Origin: Comamonadaceae bacterium | GTDB taxonomy: Bacteria > Pseudomonadota > Gammaproteobacteria > Burkholderiales > Burkholderiaceae_C | Length of the DNA: 33,324 nucleotides | Assembly: GCA_947508145.1 (NCBI GenBank) | Contig: CANNRV010000004.1 | Span: 1-33,324 of the forward strand | Direction: 5' to 3' | Part shown: positions 14,818-23,337 of the stretch, piece after piece | Numbering within the stretch: the stretch's first letter is position 1 | Layout of the letters: the number at the start of each line of letters is the position of its first letter | The notes under the pieces: generated by a model | What the model saw: only the letters and a program-made list of their open reading frames with translations | The model's database searches: none | What the model was told of the DNA's origin: nothing | Translations under genes and position numbers: made by a program

Positions 14818-15894
14818 TCAGGGTTTGGCGCCGCCCGCCAACCATTCGGCGATGGCTTTGGCGTCAGCAGGTTTGAGGGTTTGTGCAGGCATGGGGATGT
14901 TTCCCCAAACACCTGATCCGCCCGACAAAATTTTGTTGGTCAGGTAGTCCAACTTACCGTTGTGCTTGTTGGCAACATCGCTGAAGGCGGGACCTACCAC
15001 CTTCTTGTCCAAGCCATGACAGGCCAAACAATTGTTGGCTTGCAACAAGCCCATGACAGCATCGTTGGGGCCTTTGGGGGTATCTTTGGCAGGTGCAGCT
15101 ACTTTTGAACCAGTGCCAGTGGCGGCTGTGCGCAGCGTATTAACGCCCTTTTGCTGACCCACCAAGCGGTTTTGATCAGCCAAGTTGCCATGTGCATCAC
15201 GCGCAAAGTCGGGCAACATCGAGGTGACCTTGACATCTGTCACGCAATTTTTCATACAGGCGGTGTTGGCCGTGTCGGGCTTATTTGTACCGCCCATTTC
15301 AGGACCTGCCCACATGTAGTGCTGTGTGGTCATTCCGTTGCGGTTGGGCATGCGTTCTTGTGCTTGAACTATGGTTTTTTCATTCAGCACAAAGCTGTCT
15401 TCCACGATGCCGCTCAGGTTCAGCAAATAAGCTGTGACGGCATAGACCTCATGGGTGCTGAGTGTTTTGGGTGCATTCCATGGCATGGCCCGGTTGATGT
15501 AGTCCCACACGGTGGAGACGCTCGCCACTTTCATGAAGGTGGTTCGCGCAGGAAAGGACTTGTCGTTGAGTTTGGCAACTCGTCCTGTTTTCACATCATC
15601 AGCTTGCACTCCGCCGACCAAAGGATTGAACACTTCATTGGACTCACCAAAGATGCCGTGACAGCTTGAGCACTTGGCTTCCCACACATCCTGTCCTTGA
15701 GCCACCGAGCCTTCACCTTTGGGCAAACCTTTGAAATCGGGGCGCACATCAATGTCCCATTTGGCCACTTCGGAAGGCGTGGCGGCGCGGCCAATCCCCT
15801 GGAAGTTCTGCTGGGCCTGTGCCGTTGTCACGCAGGCGAAGAGCAACACGCTGAACTTGAGTGTGTTCATGGCTGAATCAAGCGACTTGTACAT
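14818..15894 (-). CDS. soxD: SoxD dihaem cytochrome c subunit of sulfane dehydrogenase
   Basis: SoxD is the electron-accepting subunit of Sox(CD)2, which oxidises the sulfane sulfur left on SoxY by six electrons. Two haem motifs are visible, CSSCH (75-79) and CLACH (289-293), each in a cytochrome-c domain, with a linker rich in Ala/Lys/Gly near 265-280. A signal peptide ends at TAQA. The ATG at 15894 is preceded by GAGGTGAAAA and overlaps soxC by 17 bp. A second ATG at 15870 gives a shorter n-region but no good ribosome binding site, so I keep the first. Presence of SoxCD predicts complete oxidation of thiosulfate to sulfate rather than sulfur-globule storage. Confidence 0.94.
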   Translation of the reverse strand: MYKSLDSAMNTLKFSVLLFACVTTAQAQQNFQGIGRAATPSEVAKWDIDVRPDFKGLPKGEGSVAQGQDVWEAKCSSCHGIFGESNEVFNPLVGGVQADDVKTGRVAKLNDKSFPARTTFMKVASVSTVWDYINRAMPWNAPKTLSTHEVYAVTAYLLNLSGIVEDSFVLNEKTIVQAQERMPNRNGMTTQHYMWAGPEMGGTNKPDTANTACMKNCVTDVKVTSMLPDFARDAHGNLADQNRLVGQQKGVNTLRTAATGTGSKVAAPAKDTPKGPNDAVMGLLQANNCLACHGLDKKVVGPAFSDVANKHNGKLDYLTNKILSGGSGVWGNIPMPAQTLKPADAKAIAEWLAGGAKP

Positions 15895-17221
15895 TTTTCA
15901 CCTCACCACTTTCTTGCACCAGCCATGATTGAATCGCGTTGTTGTGATAAATCGAACGTGTGCCCCTTACTTCACGCAACTGTTTAATGGAGGGTTGAAC
16001 AAAACCTGTGTCATCCGTGGCGCGGCTTTGAATGATGGACGGCTTGCCATCCCAAACCCAATCCATGTTGAAACGCGTCAAACATTTGCTAAGCACCGGC
16101 GACTCCAAGCGCGCTGGCTTCCAATTGACGCCGCCATCAAACGATACATCCACTTTCTTGATAGCGCCGCGACCTGACCATGCCAAACCAGTGATGTTGT
16201 AAAAACCTTTGCCCATCAAGCTTTGACCGCCAGAGGGAGTGGTAACCACGCTCTTGCACTCTTGTATGCCGCTGTATTGGCGGTGCGTGCCATCGGGCAG
16301 CAAATCAATGTAATGAATGGCTTCATCCTTGGTGCCGTAGGGCTTGTCACCCAATTCAATGCGGCGCAAATACTTGACCCAACTCACACCTTGCACACCA
16401 GGCACCACCAAGCGCAAGGGGTAGCCGTTTTCAGGTCTAAGCATTTCGCCGTTTTGGCCATAGGCCACCATCACTTCACCTGATTTGATGAGGCTCATGG
16501 GGATGGTGCGGGTCATGGATGAGCCATCACCGCCTTCGGCCAACACAAACTGCCCGGCTTTCAAGTCTGCGCCGCAGTGTTCCAAAAGAGTGATCAGCGG
16601 CACGCCGGTGAACTCGCTGCACGACAACATGCCGTGGCTGTATTGCACCGTGGGAACAGCGACATTGCCCCATTCCATGCCGGAGTTGGCACCGCACTCG
16701 ATGAAGTGAAAACGCGAGACCGAAGGCAACCGCATCAAGTCGTCCATGGTGAACACCTTGGGTGTTTTCACCAAACCATTAACCATGAAGCGGTGTTTGG
16801 TGGGGTCGATGTCCCACCAACCTTGATGATGTCGTTCGAAATGCAAACCACTGGGGGTAACGATGCCAAACAAGGATTGCAAGGGCGCAAACGACACAGA
16901 AGCTTGTGTGGTTTGGGTCAAGCCTGGGCTTTGCCGACGTTGCAAGTTCACTTCAAATTTAGAAGGATTTCCATAGGCAGGAGAAGCAACGCCCTGCCCC
17001 AAACCAGTTGCGTGGGCAGGCAGGTTCAAAATGTTGGGGTCGCCTTCGGGGGAAGCTTGGGCCACAGCAGTTGCAGTGGCAGTTATGCCGGCAGCAGCGG
17101 CAAAGGCTCTGCTGAGGAAATCACGGCGGCCTTGAGGCGTCTGCATCTTCACTGTCTGAATATCTTGCTGAGACAAAAAATGCTCAGGTGCTTTGAGAAT
17201 TTGACCGGGCAATTTATTCAC
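15878..17221 (-). CDS. soxC: SoxC molybdopterin sulfane dehydrogenase
   Basis: SoxC is the molybdenum-cofactor subunit of sulfane dehydrogenase, of the sulfite-oxidase family. The Mo-ligating cysteine is Cys176 in FHFIECGANSG. A Tat signal, GRRDFLSRAF at 31-40, follows an unusually long 30-residue N-terminal tail. The C-terminal dimerisation domain (IKKVDVSFDGGVNWKPARLE) is present and the total length (447) is normal. It is the first sox gene; 96 bp separate it from the metallohydrolase gene upstream, an A/T-rich gap that may hold an internal promoter although I see no strong consensus. Translation is followed by overlapping soxD. Confidence 0.95.
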   Translation of the reverse strand: MNKLPGQILKAPEHFLSQQDIQTVKMQTPQGRRDFLSRAFAAAAGITATATAVAQASPEGDPNILNLPAHATGLGQGVASPAYGNPSKFEVNLQRRQSPGLTQTTQASVSFAPLQSLFGIVTPSGLHFERHHQGWWDIDPTKHRFMVNGLVKTPKVFTMDDLMRLPSVSRFHFIECGANSGMEWGNVAVPTVQYSHGMLSCSEFTGVPLITLLEHCGADLKAGQFVLAEGGDGSSMTRTIPMSLIKSGEVMVAYGQNGEMLRPENGYPLRLVVPGVQGVSWVKYLRRIELGDKPYGTKDEAIHYIDLLPDGTHRQYSGIQECKSVVTTPSGGQSLMGKGFYNITGLAWSGRGAIKKVDVSFDGGVNWKPARLESPVLSKCLTRFNMDWVWDGKPSIIQSRATDDTGFVQPSIKQLREVRGTRSIYHNNAIQSWLVQESGEVKNVQVA

Positions 17222-17317
17222 ATCAGTTTTCCTTAAATGTAAATTTATAAATTAACTATGAATAATATATAACTTCTTTAATCGAATGAATCCTAGTGAA
17301 AACCCTATGTTTTAGAG

Positions 17318-18295
17318 TTATTTCAAACTCTCTTGTTCCATAAGCAGATAGGTATTGAAGGCATTCATGCGGTTAGCATACTTAAAAAGAGGTAAATTTG
17401 AAAATCTAGACCAATCGGTGCCCTCATAGGCCTCTTCAAACGAGAAGCCCTCGTCAAGTGCCCGTGACATGCTGGTACGTAAATATTGCAAATACTCCAG
17501 CGTGCGTTGCAGGTCTTGTGTGAAGTTTTGAGTAGCAGGCCCATGGCCAGGGACAGCCCACTGGACGTTCAAGAATGACAAAGATTTCAAGCCTTGTTGC
17601 CAATGTCGGCTGTCAGCCTGACCCACAAAGGGCACACGTTGGCGAAACATCAAGTCACCTGCGAACAGCACCTGTTGCTGAGGCAGATACACCACCAAGT
17701 CTTCCAAGGAATGGGCAGGGCCCAGATGCATGAGTTGAAACGACACGCCACCCAAGTTCAATGAGCGGTCAGCAGTCAGCCATTCATCAGCAAACACCAA
17801 TTGCGTTTGTGCATCCACCCAAGGTGCCAAGTCCACACGGGACGCGGCCAAACGTGCTTGCGCAGTTTCTGAATGAAGGTAGTTTTTGCCTGCTTCATGG
17901 GCCCATATGCGAGCGCCAGCCGCTTTGAACACCTGCAAGCCATAAATATGGTCGGCGTGAAAGTGGGTGACGATGACATCGGTCACAGGCAAGGAGGTGC
18001 GTTTCTTGATTTCTGCCAATAACTGCCTAGCCAAATCGGGCGAGCCCAGGGCATCGATCACCACCACCCTGTCATGGGTGATGACAAAGCCTGCATTGGA
18101 GATGAAATTGCGGTTGGCCGAACTGCCCAAGGCGGCCAATCCCTGGACAAAGAAGACCTGAGGCTGAAGCTCAATGGGACAAACCAAGCAGGTGTTAGGG
18201 GTTTCAGCAGCTTTTGTTAAAGGCGCCCACAGGAACACAGCCCACAAAGCAATTTTCATTAAACCAAGCAGCCAGTCTTGGCGCTTGTATTGCAT
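17318..18295 (-). CDS. SoxH-like metallo-beta-lactamase-fold hydrolase
   Basis: This 325-residue exported protein (hydrophobic leader ending near TKAAE) has the metallo-beta-lactamase fold with THFHADHIYG and later GDLMF and PGHGPA motifs, so a dinuclear metal site is expected. It resembles the quinoprotein relay-system zinc metallohydrolases and SoxH, found near sox and methanol/quinoprotein clusters. A CLVC pair lies near residue 35. It is distinct from the persulfide dioxygenase encoded upstream. The substrate is unknown; a periplasmic thioester or persulfide hydrolase role is plausible. It starts 3 bp after the rhodanese stop, so it belongs to the same operon. Confidence 0.8.
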   Translation of the reverse strand: MQYKRQDWLLGLMKIALWAVFLWAPLTKAAETPNTCLVCPIELQPQVFFVQGLAALGSSANRNFISNAGFVITHDRVVVIDALGSPDLARQLLAEIKKRTSLPVTDVIVTHFHADHIYGLQVFKAAGARIWAHEAGKNYLHSETAQARLAASRVDLAPWVDAQTQLVFADEWLTADRSLNLGGVSFQLMHLGPAHSLEDLVVYLPQQQVLFAGDLMFRQRVPFVGQADSRHWQQGLKSLSFLNVQWAVPGHGPATQNFTQDLQRTLEYLQYLRTSMSRALDEGFSFEEAYEGTDWSRFSNLPLFKYANRMNAFNTYLLMEQESLK

Positions 18296-18298
18296 AAG

Positions 18299-18646
18299 TC
18301 AGCCCAAAGCTCGATAAGCCTTCAAGCCACCGGCGATGTAACGGGCGTTGACATAGCCCATTTGTCGCAAGGTGTTGGCGGACAAAGCGCCACGGTTGTT
18401 GGCATTACAGTAACAGAGCACGGTGGTATTCAAGTCGGGCAACACACCCTCGATGTTCATTTCCAACTTGCCGCGACTCACATGCATCGAGCCCGCCAAA
18501 TGGTCGGCGTCATGCTCTTCTTTGTCACGTATGTCCAGCGCCACCGCGCCCTGCACCAGCAGCGCATCCACTTGATCTGGCAAGACACTCTGCACTTGCG
18601 CCATGGCGGTATCTGCCATCTGTTGAAATTTCTGTGTATAGGCCAT
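18299..18646 (-). CDS. Single-domain cytoplasmic rhodanese
   Basis: This 115-residue single rhodanese domain has no signal peptide. Conserved elements are AVALDIRDKEEHDADHLAGS and the active-site loop CYCNANNRGA, in which the second Cys and the Arg fit the C-x4-R pattern. It transfers sulfane sulfur, probably from SQR- or DUF442-bound persulfide to thiols in the cytoplasm. It lies between cydB (17 bp) and the metallohydrolase gene (3 bp), within the minus-strand sulfur operon. Confidence 0.87.
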   Translation of the reverse strand: MAYTQKFQQMADTAMAQVQSVLPDQVDALLVQGAVALDIRDKEEHDADHLAGSMHVSRGKLEMNIEGVLPDLNTTVLCYCNANNRGALSANTLRQMGYVNARYIAGGLKAYRALG

Positions 18647-18663
18647 GTACGTCTTTCAAAACT

Positions 18664-19698
18664 TTAGTAACTCAGATGGGTGGACTTACCCCAAAACACA
18701 CGGAAGGCAAAAACGGTATACCCAATGATCACGGGTAACACCACCACCACGCCATAGAAAATCACCAACAAGGCTTCGGGCGAACTAGCGGCTTGCCAGA
18801 TATTGAGTTTGTCGATCACCAGCCAAGGGAACAAGCTGTAAGCCAAACCATAAAACGAAAGCAAGAACACACCCACCGTACTTGCAAAAGGAACCCCAGC
18901 TCCATATTGATTGCCTTGCGCGAACCGTGTGGGCAGGCGCGACAAACTGCGTCCAATGACAACAAACAAAGCCAATGTCACGGCGGGAATGGGCAAGAGC
19001 ATCAGCAAATTGGGAAAACTAAACCACTTGTCAAAAATGCGCTGACTGACCCATGGCGTGGCGATGGAAATAGCCAGCACGCCTGCAGCAGTCAACCACA
19101 GACTGTTTTTAGCCCAACGCACGGCATTGAGTTGCAAAAGGCCTTCGGTTTTCATGATCAGCCAGCTCGCACCCAGTAGACGGTAGGCAAACACCAAGCA
19201 AAAACCGATCAAGGCGCTGAATACATAAGCCGCTGTGTCGTGATTGAATCCAAGTATGAGTTGACCCAACATGAATCCTTGCGACCAAGATGCCAGCAGG
19301 GAGCCAATGTAAAAAGCTTTGTCCCACAAGGGCCGGTGATGCGCTTTGGCCTTGACCCGAAAGTCAAAAGCCACGCCACGCAGCGACAAGGCCACCAGCA
19401 TGAGCGCAACCGGCAGGTACAAAGCGCCCAAAATCACACCATGTGCCATGGGAAACCCCACCAGCAATACGCCCACACCCAACACCAACCAGGTTTCATT
19501 CGCATCCCAAAATGGGCCAATGCTGGCGATCATGGTGTCTTTGTGATCCAGCGTGTCGGCGCTGTCGAGCAACGCACCTACACCCAAGTCGTATCCGTCC
19601 AAAATAACGTAGGCCAACATGGACAGCGCCATGACCAAGGCAAACACCAGGGGCAGCCAACCGCTTGGGCTAGTCAAATCCACACCGAACTCAGACAT
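18664..19698 (-). CDS. cydB: Cytochrome bd ubiquinol oxidase subunit II
   Basis: CydB, 344 residues with about eight or nine membrane helices. The N-terminus contains the conserved YVILDGYDLGVGALL, followed by the GPFWDANETWLVLGVG signature. With CydA it forms a proton-motive quinol oxidase; bd oxidases are known to resist sulfide and cyanide, unlike haem-copper oxidases. Its start overlaps cydA by 8 bp. No cydX-like gene follows. The embedding between sulfide-detoxification and sox genes implies that quinol reduced by SQR is meant to be oxidised here when sulfide blocks other oxidases; this is inference from context. Confidence 0.95.
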   Translation of the reverse strand: MSEFGVDLTSPSGWLPLVFALVMALSMLAYVILDGYDLGVGALLDSADTLDHKDTMIASIGPFWDANETWLVLGVGVLLVGFPMAHGVILGALYLPVALMLVALSLRGVAFDFRVKAKAHHRPLWDKAFYIGSLLASWSQGFMLGQLILGFNHDTAAYVFSALIGFCLVFAYRLLGASWLIMKTEGLLQLNAVRWAKNSLWLTAAGVLAISIATPWVSQRIFDKWFSFPNLLMLLPIPAVTLALFVVIGRSLSRLPTRFAQGNQYGAGVPFASTVGVFLLSFYGLAYSLFPWLVIDKLNIWQAASSPEALLVIFYGVVVVLPVIIGYTVFAFRVFWGKSTHLSY

Positions 19699-21037
19699 GA
19701 CTCAGTCCTTTCATGTTGGCACTGGACTCCGCCCCACCGTTGACAGCTTTTCTGGCCAGGTAAAACACCACCGACACATAGGCAGACAAGAGCGCTGCGT
19801 AGAGCGTGAGGTACATCGCCAAGGACAGAGCGATGTTGGCTGGAGGCACTTGGGAAGCGGCTTGCGCCGTGGTTAGCAACCCATACACCAGCCAAGGTTG
19901 GCGACCTATTTCAGTGACATACCAGCCGGAAACCAAGGCCACCCACCCCGCAAATGTCATAGCCACCAAGACCATGGCGGTACGTTTGGACATGATTTTT
20001 TTGAATTTCAACTCGTAACTGGCAAACCAACTGACGGCCAGCATCAGCAGGCCCACACCGACCATGATGCGAAACGCCCAAAACACAGGTCCCACAGGTG
20101 GATGCTCGGCAAAGTCCTTGATGCCCTTGACCTCGCCGTTCCAATCGTGAGTCAGGTAAAAAGACGCCAATTTGGGAATAGCAATTTCAAATTTGTTGGA
20201 TTGCGTGGCTTGGTCAGGAATCGCAAACAACACGGCAGGCACACCTTGCTGTGTCTCCCAAATACCTTCCATCGCTGCCAACTTAGCGGGTTGGTGGTGC
20301 AAGGTATTCAAACCGTGCATATCGCCCACCAGTATTTGCACAGGTATCAAAGCAGCAGCCACAAACACACCGGTGCGCAACGCGGCCATGACATCTTTGG
20401 CGCGGTCGTTTTTCAGCCAACGGTAGGCGCTGATGCCTGCCAGCAAAAAAGAACCCGTCAAGCCCGAGGCCAAAAGCATGTGCGTCATGCGGTAGGGGAA
20501 AGACGGATTGAAAATGACCTCGAACCAACTGGTGACATGGGCTTGACCATTGATCATCTCGTAGCCAGCCGGTGTGTGCATCCAAGAGTTGAGCGCCAAA
20601 ATCCAAAATGCTGAAGCGGTGGTACCCAAGGCCACCAGCCAAGTGGCCAAGGTGTGCACGCCTTCGCTCACACGTCCGCGCCCGAACAACATGATGCCCA
20701 AAAATGTGGCTTCCAAAAAGAAAGCTGTCAGCACTTCATAAGCGAGCAATGGCCCCGCCACATTGCCCACGGTATTCATGAATCCTGGCCAATTGGTGCC
20801 AAACTGGAAACTCATGGTGATGCCACTGACCACACCCAGTGCAAAGGTCAGGGCAAAAATCTTGATCCAGAACTGGTAGGCGTCCATCCAATGCTGCTCA
20901 CCGGTCGCCACTAAGCGGGTTTTGAAAAACAACAAAAACCAGCCCATGGCTATGCTGATGGTGGGAAACAAAATATGAAAAGTGACATTCGCTGCAAACT
21001 GCAGGCGCGCCAGCACAACGGGATCAAGAGCGTCCAT
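19691..21037 (-). CDS. cydA: Cytochrome bd ubiquinol oxidase subunit I (short Q-loop type)
   Basis: CydA, 448 residues, carries the haem b and d ligands and the quinol site. It begins with VVLARLQFAANVTFHILFP, with the haem-ligand His, and contains the GxxTAxFFLEAxFLG-like segment (LTAFFLEATFLGIMLFG) plus a GRQPWLVYGLLTT stretch typical of the family. The length is that of the CIO/short Q-loop class rather than the ~520-residue E. coli type. It is followed by cydB with overlap and preceded by the DUF2892 gene (8 bp). Confidence 0.95.
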   Translation of the reverse strand: MDALDPVVLARLQFAANVTFHILFPTISIAMGWFLLFFKTRLVATGEQHWMDAYQFWIKIFALTFALGVVSGITMSFQFGTNWPGFMNTVGNVAGPLLAYEVLTAFFLEATFLGIMLFGRGRVSEGVHTLATWLVALGTTASAFWILALNSWMHTPAGYEMINGQAHVTSWFEVIFNPSFPYRMTHMLLASGLTGSFLLAGISAYRWLKNDRAKDVMAALRTGVFVAAALIPVQILVGDMHGLNTLHHQPAKLAAMEGIWETQQGVPAVLFAIPDQATQSNKFEIAIPKLASFYLTHDWNGEVKGIKDFAEHPPVGPVFWAFRIMVGVGLLMLAVSWFASYELKFKKIMSKRTAMVLVAMTFAGWVALVSGWYVTEIGRQPWLVYGLLTTAQAASQVPPANIALSLAMYLTLYAALLSAYVSVVFYLARKAVNGGAESSANMKGLSHV

Positions 21038-21045
21038 GTTTTATC

Positions 21046-21258
21046 TCATTCTGCAGGTGTTTCGGAATGGGTTTTGATAGCGCAGGTGCTGAAACCAAAC
21101 AGTGCGTAAGGCATGCAAATGCCCACGACACCGGTGACCAACACAATCACGCCCAGCCACGCCCATGGCCCCAGCACGCCAGTAGCCGCCAAAATGATCA
21201 GCGCCAATCCGGCGATGATGCGAAGAGCGCGGTCGATGCCGCCAACGTTTTGATTCAT
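21046..21258 (-). CDS. DUF2892 (YgaP-like) small membrane protein
   Basis: This 70-residue protein has two membrane helices and the family pattern NVGGIDRALRIIAG... ending FGFSTC. Such domains are often fused or adjacent to rhodaneses (as in YgaP), and the conserved Cys near the end may handle sulfur. The ATG at 21258 has AAGGAAATACC upstream; the longer frame to 21318 reaches into trxC and is unlikely. It sits between trxC and cydA. The role in sulfur trafficking is inferred from family context. Confidence 0.85.
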   Translation of the reverse strand: MNQNVGGIDRALRIIAGLALIILAATGVLGPWAWLGVIVLVTGVVGICMPYALFGFSTCAIKTHSETPAE

Positions 21259-21287
21259 GGTATTTCCTTGAAAGGTGATGGGTCTGT

Positions 21288-21743
21288 TTAAACCTTGAGC
21301 AACGCAGCGCTGACCCAACGCGCCAAATCGGGGGCCGACATCGCCCCAGGCTGTCTGGCAATTTCACGGCCACCCGCAAAAAGCGCCAAAGTAGGAATGC
21401 TGCGAATGCTGTACCTGGCCGCCAGGTTTTGCTCGTCCTCGGTATTGACTTTCACAAAGCGAGCTTGGCCTTGCATGTCTTGGCTGACCTTTTCATAGGC
21501 TGGCGCCATCATTCGGCAAGGGCCGCACCAAGGTGCCCAAAAGTCCACGACCATGGGCAATTCACTTTTGGCCAACTGGGCATTGAACGCTGTCTCACCC
21601 AGGTTGTCGGGTCGTGCATTCAACAATGAGGCGTGACAATTGCCGCAGTTCAACTCGGCTTGCAATTTGTCAGCAGGCACGCGGTTGGTGGCGTTGCAGT
21701 GCGGACATACCAAGTGCATTTTTTGAACATTGCTGTCGGTCAT
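21288..21743 (-). CDS. trxC: Thioredoxin 2 with N-terminal zinc ribbon
   Basis: This 151-residue thioredoxin has a zinc-binding CPHC...CGNC N-terminal module and the redox site WCGPC, the TrxC (thioredoxin 2) architecture, with the cis-Pro loop SIPTL. It reduces disulfides and could release sulfane sulfur from DUF442 or rhodanese persulfides. It overlaps the methyltransferase stop by ATGA, so it is translated as part of the sulfide operon rather than as a stand-alone stress gene. Confidence 0.93.
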   Translation of the reverse strand: MTDSNVQKMHLVCPHCNATNRVPADKLQAELNCGNCHASLLNARPDNLGETAFNAQLAKSELPMVVDFWAPWCGPCRMMAPAYEKVSQDMQGQARFVKVNTEDEQNLAARYSIRSIPTLALFAGGREIARQPGAMSAPDLARWVSAALLKV

Positions 21744-22363
21744 GGTTTCCTCGCGACGAATCCCACCAAAGCCGACATGCCACTGTGGCCTGCGCCCTCG
21801 GTGATGCTGGTTTCATAGGTTTCACAAACCTGAACTTCAAACCCTGCAAAGGCTTGTCTCAACAGGTCTTCGTCATACAGGTGCTCAATCTTGTCGGGGC
21901 CACCAGTTTTATAGGTCAGTTGGTTTTTGCCATAACCTTGGATCACCAACACGCCACCTGGTTTCAAACAGTCTTTGATTTTTTGAAACAGTTCAGAGCG
22001 TTCATCAGGTGTGGCAAATTGAAAAAAGATGCCCGCCACCAAGTCGTAATGTGCCGTGGGCCAATCGAAAGACTGCCAGTCGCTGCAGGTGAAATTCACA
22101 TTCGCTTGGTGCTTTTCAGCCAATGCCCGGGCTTTGACGATGGCCGGCGCTGAAAAGTCAAACGCGTCCACGGTGAAGCCTTGCTTGGCCAACCAGACGC
22201 TGTTGCGCCCTTCGCCATCGGCCAAAGCCAGTGCATGGCCCTTTCCCAGCAATGCGGCTTGGGACACCATAAAGGCGTTGGGCTCCTCACCAAACACATA
22301 GTCGGGCGTGGAAAAGCGCTTGTTCCACATCTCTTGGGGATAGGCGAATCCAGTCATGTTCAC
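21740..22363 (-). CDS. Class I SAM-dependent methyltransferase, possibly thiol/sulfide-directed
   Basis: This ~207-residue methyltransferase has SAM motif I (ALADGEGRNSVWLA), an acidic motif II (VDAFDFS) and the N-terminal WNKRF...YVFGEEPNAF pattern seen in TehB/thiopurine-methyltransferase-like enzymes. Start is GTG at 22363 or ATG at 22357; both overlap the stop of the persulfide dioxygenase gene. Downstream it overlaps trxC. Because it is locked between two sulfur genes, methylation of sulfide or small thiols for detoxification is plausible. The substrate cannot be read from the sequence. Confidence 0.82.
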   Translation of the reverse strand: MNMTGFAYPQEMWNKRFSTPDYVFGEEPNAFMVSQAALLGKGHALALADGEGRNSVWLAKQGFTVDAFDFSAPAIVKARALAEKHQANVNFTCSDWQSFDWPTAHYDLVAGIFFQFATPDERSELFQKIKDCLKPGGVLVIQGYGKNQLTYKTGGPDKIEHLYDEDLLRQAFAGFEVQVCETYETSITEGAGHSGMSALVGFVARKP

Positions 22364-23235
22364 AGCGCGTTTAAAGGAATCTTGGCATAGGCAATGCCGT
22401 TATCTTCCTTGGGCGGCAGCTCTCCGGCACGGATGTTGATTTGCACCGCAGGCAGTATCAGCACCGGCATTTCCAAGGTGGCGTCGCGCTGGGTACGCAT
22501 CTCGACAAACTGCGCTTCGCTGATGCCGTCATGCACGTGTATGTTTTTGGCTTTTTGCTCGGCAACGGTGGTCTCAAACGCAACCGGTCTGTCACTGGGC
22601 GGATAGTCGTGGCACATGAACAAACGGGTCTCAGGCGGCAAACTCAGAATCTTGCGGGTAGAGGCGTACAAAGTTTTGGCGTCACCACCGGGAAAGTCGC
22701 AACGTGCGGTGCCCACATCGGGCATGAACAAGGTGTCGCCGACGAACACCGCATCGCCAAACTGATACGCCACGCAAGCCGGTGTGTGGCCCGGGACAAA
22801 CAGGGTGTGACCCGTCAAGCCGCCCACATGAATGGCTTCACCGTCCGCAAACAAATGGTCAAACTGTGAGCCATCAGGCTTGAATTCAGCTTCCATGTTG
22901 AAAATACCTTTGAACACTTTTTGCACGCCACCGATGTGGTCACCGATGGCGGTTTTGCCGCCGAGTTGCGCTTTCAGGTAAGGCGCAGCGCTCAAGTGGT
23001 CGGCGTGGGCATGGGTTTCCAAAATCCACTCAAGCTTCAAATTATTCGATTTGACGAATTCAATGACTTTGTCCGCTGACTTGTGACTGGTACGGCCCGA
23101 CTTGGGGTCGTAGTCCATGACCGAGTCGATGATGGCGCAGGCCGAGCCTGGTTTTTCAAAAACGACATAAGTCACTGTCCAGGTGGCGGGGTCAAAAATG
23201 CCGTGGACTTGCGGGTTGATATGGGCTGCTGTCAT
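22360..23235 (-). CDS. Persulfide dioxygenase (Blh/ETHE1-like metallo-beta-lactamase fold)
   Basis: This iron-dependent persulfide dioxygenase oxidises glutathione persulfide to sulfite. The metal ligands are in ETHAHADHLS, PGHTPACVAY and VGDTLFMPDVGTARCDFPGG; the RCDFPGG and MCHDYPP segments are characteristic of the ETHE1/Blh class. The length (about 291) fits the Blh type found with BigR. The ATG at 23235 has AAGGAG at ideal spacing; a GTG one codon earlier is possible. It is the first gene of the minus-strand operon, immediately after the operator/promoter at 23266-23300, and overlaps the methyltransferase gene by ATGA. Confidence 0.92.
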   Translation of the reverse strand: MTAAHINPQVHGIFDPATWTVTYVVFEKPGSACAIIDSVMDYDPKSGRTSHKSADKVIEFVKSNNLKLEWILETHAHADHLSAAPYLKAQLGGKTAIGDHIGGVQKVFKGIFNMEAEFKPDGSQFDHLFADGEAIHVGGLTGHTLFVPGHTPACVAYQFGDAVFVGDTLFMPDVGTARCDFPGGDAKTLYASTRKILSLPPETRLFMCHDYPPSDRPVAFETTVAEQKAKNIHVHDGISEAQFVEMRTQRDATLEMPVLILPAVQINIRAGELPPKEDNGIAYAKIPLNAL

Positions 23236-23265
23236 CACAAACTCCTTTTGAATTAGATTTCTGAT

Positions 23266-23300
23266 AATATATTGACAAATATTTTGTTTGTCAATATACT
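23266..23300. promoter_or_regulatory. BigR/SqrR-type palindromic operator with two face-to-face promoters
   Basis: ATATTGACAAA (23269-23279) and TTTGTCAATAT (23287-23297) form a perfect 11-bp inverted repeat with a 7-bp spacer. Each arm contains a consensus -35 hexamer. On the plus strand, TTGACA (23272-23277), 17 bp, then TATACT (23295-23300). On the minus strand, TTGACA (23294-23289), 17 bp, then TATATT (23271-23266). The two promoters overlap almost fully and point to the repressor operon and the dioxygenase/sox operon. A dimeric ArsR-family repressor here would shut both. Confidence 0.88.
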
Positions 23301-23337
23301 TTTCACATCTTCTTCAAAACAGCCAGGAAAACCGCCC

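Noticed and set aside
17222-17317. Strong sox promoter with a second copy of the regulator palindrome
   Set aside because: The gap is A/T-rich, but I found neither ATATTGACAAA-like arms nor a well-spaced -35/-10 pair.
19240-20614. Long open frames on the plus strand across cydAB and other minus-strand genes
   Set aside because: They are antisense shadows of GC-rich coding sequence, without family motifs or ribosome binding sites.
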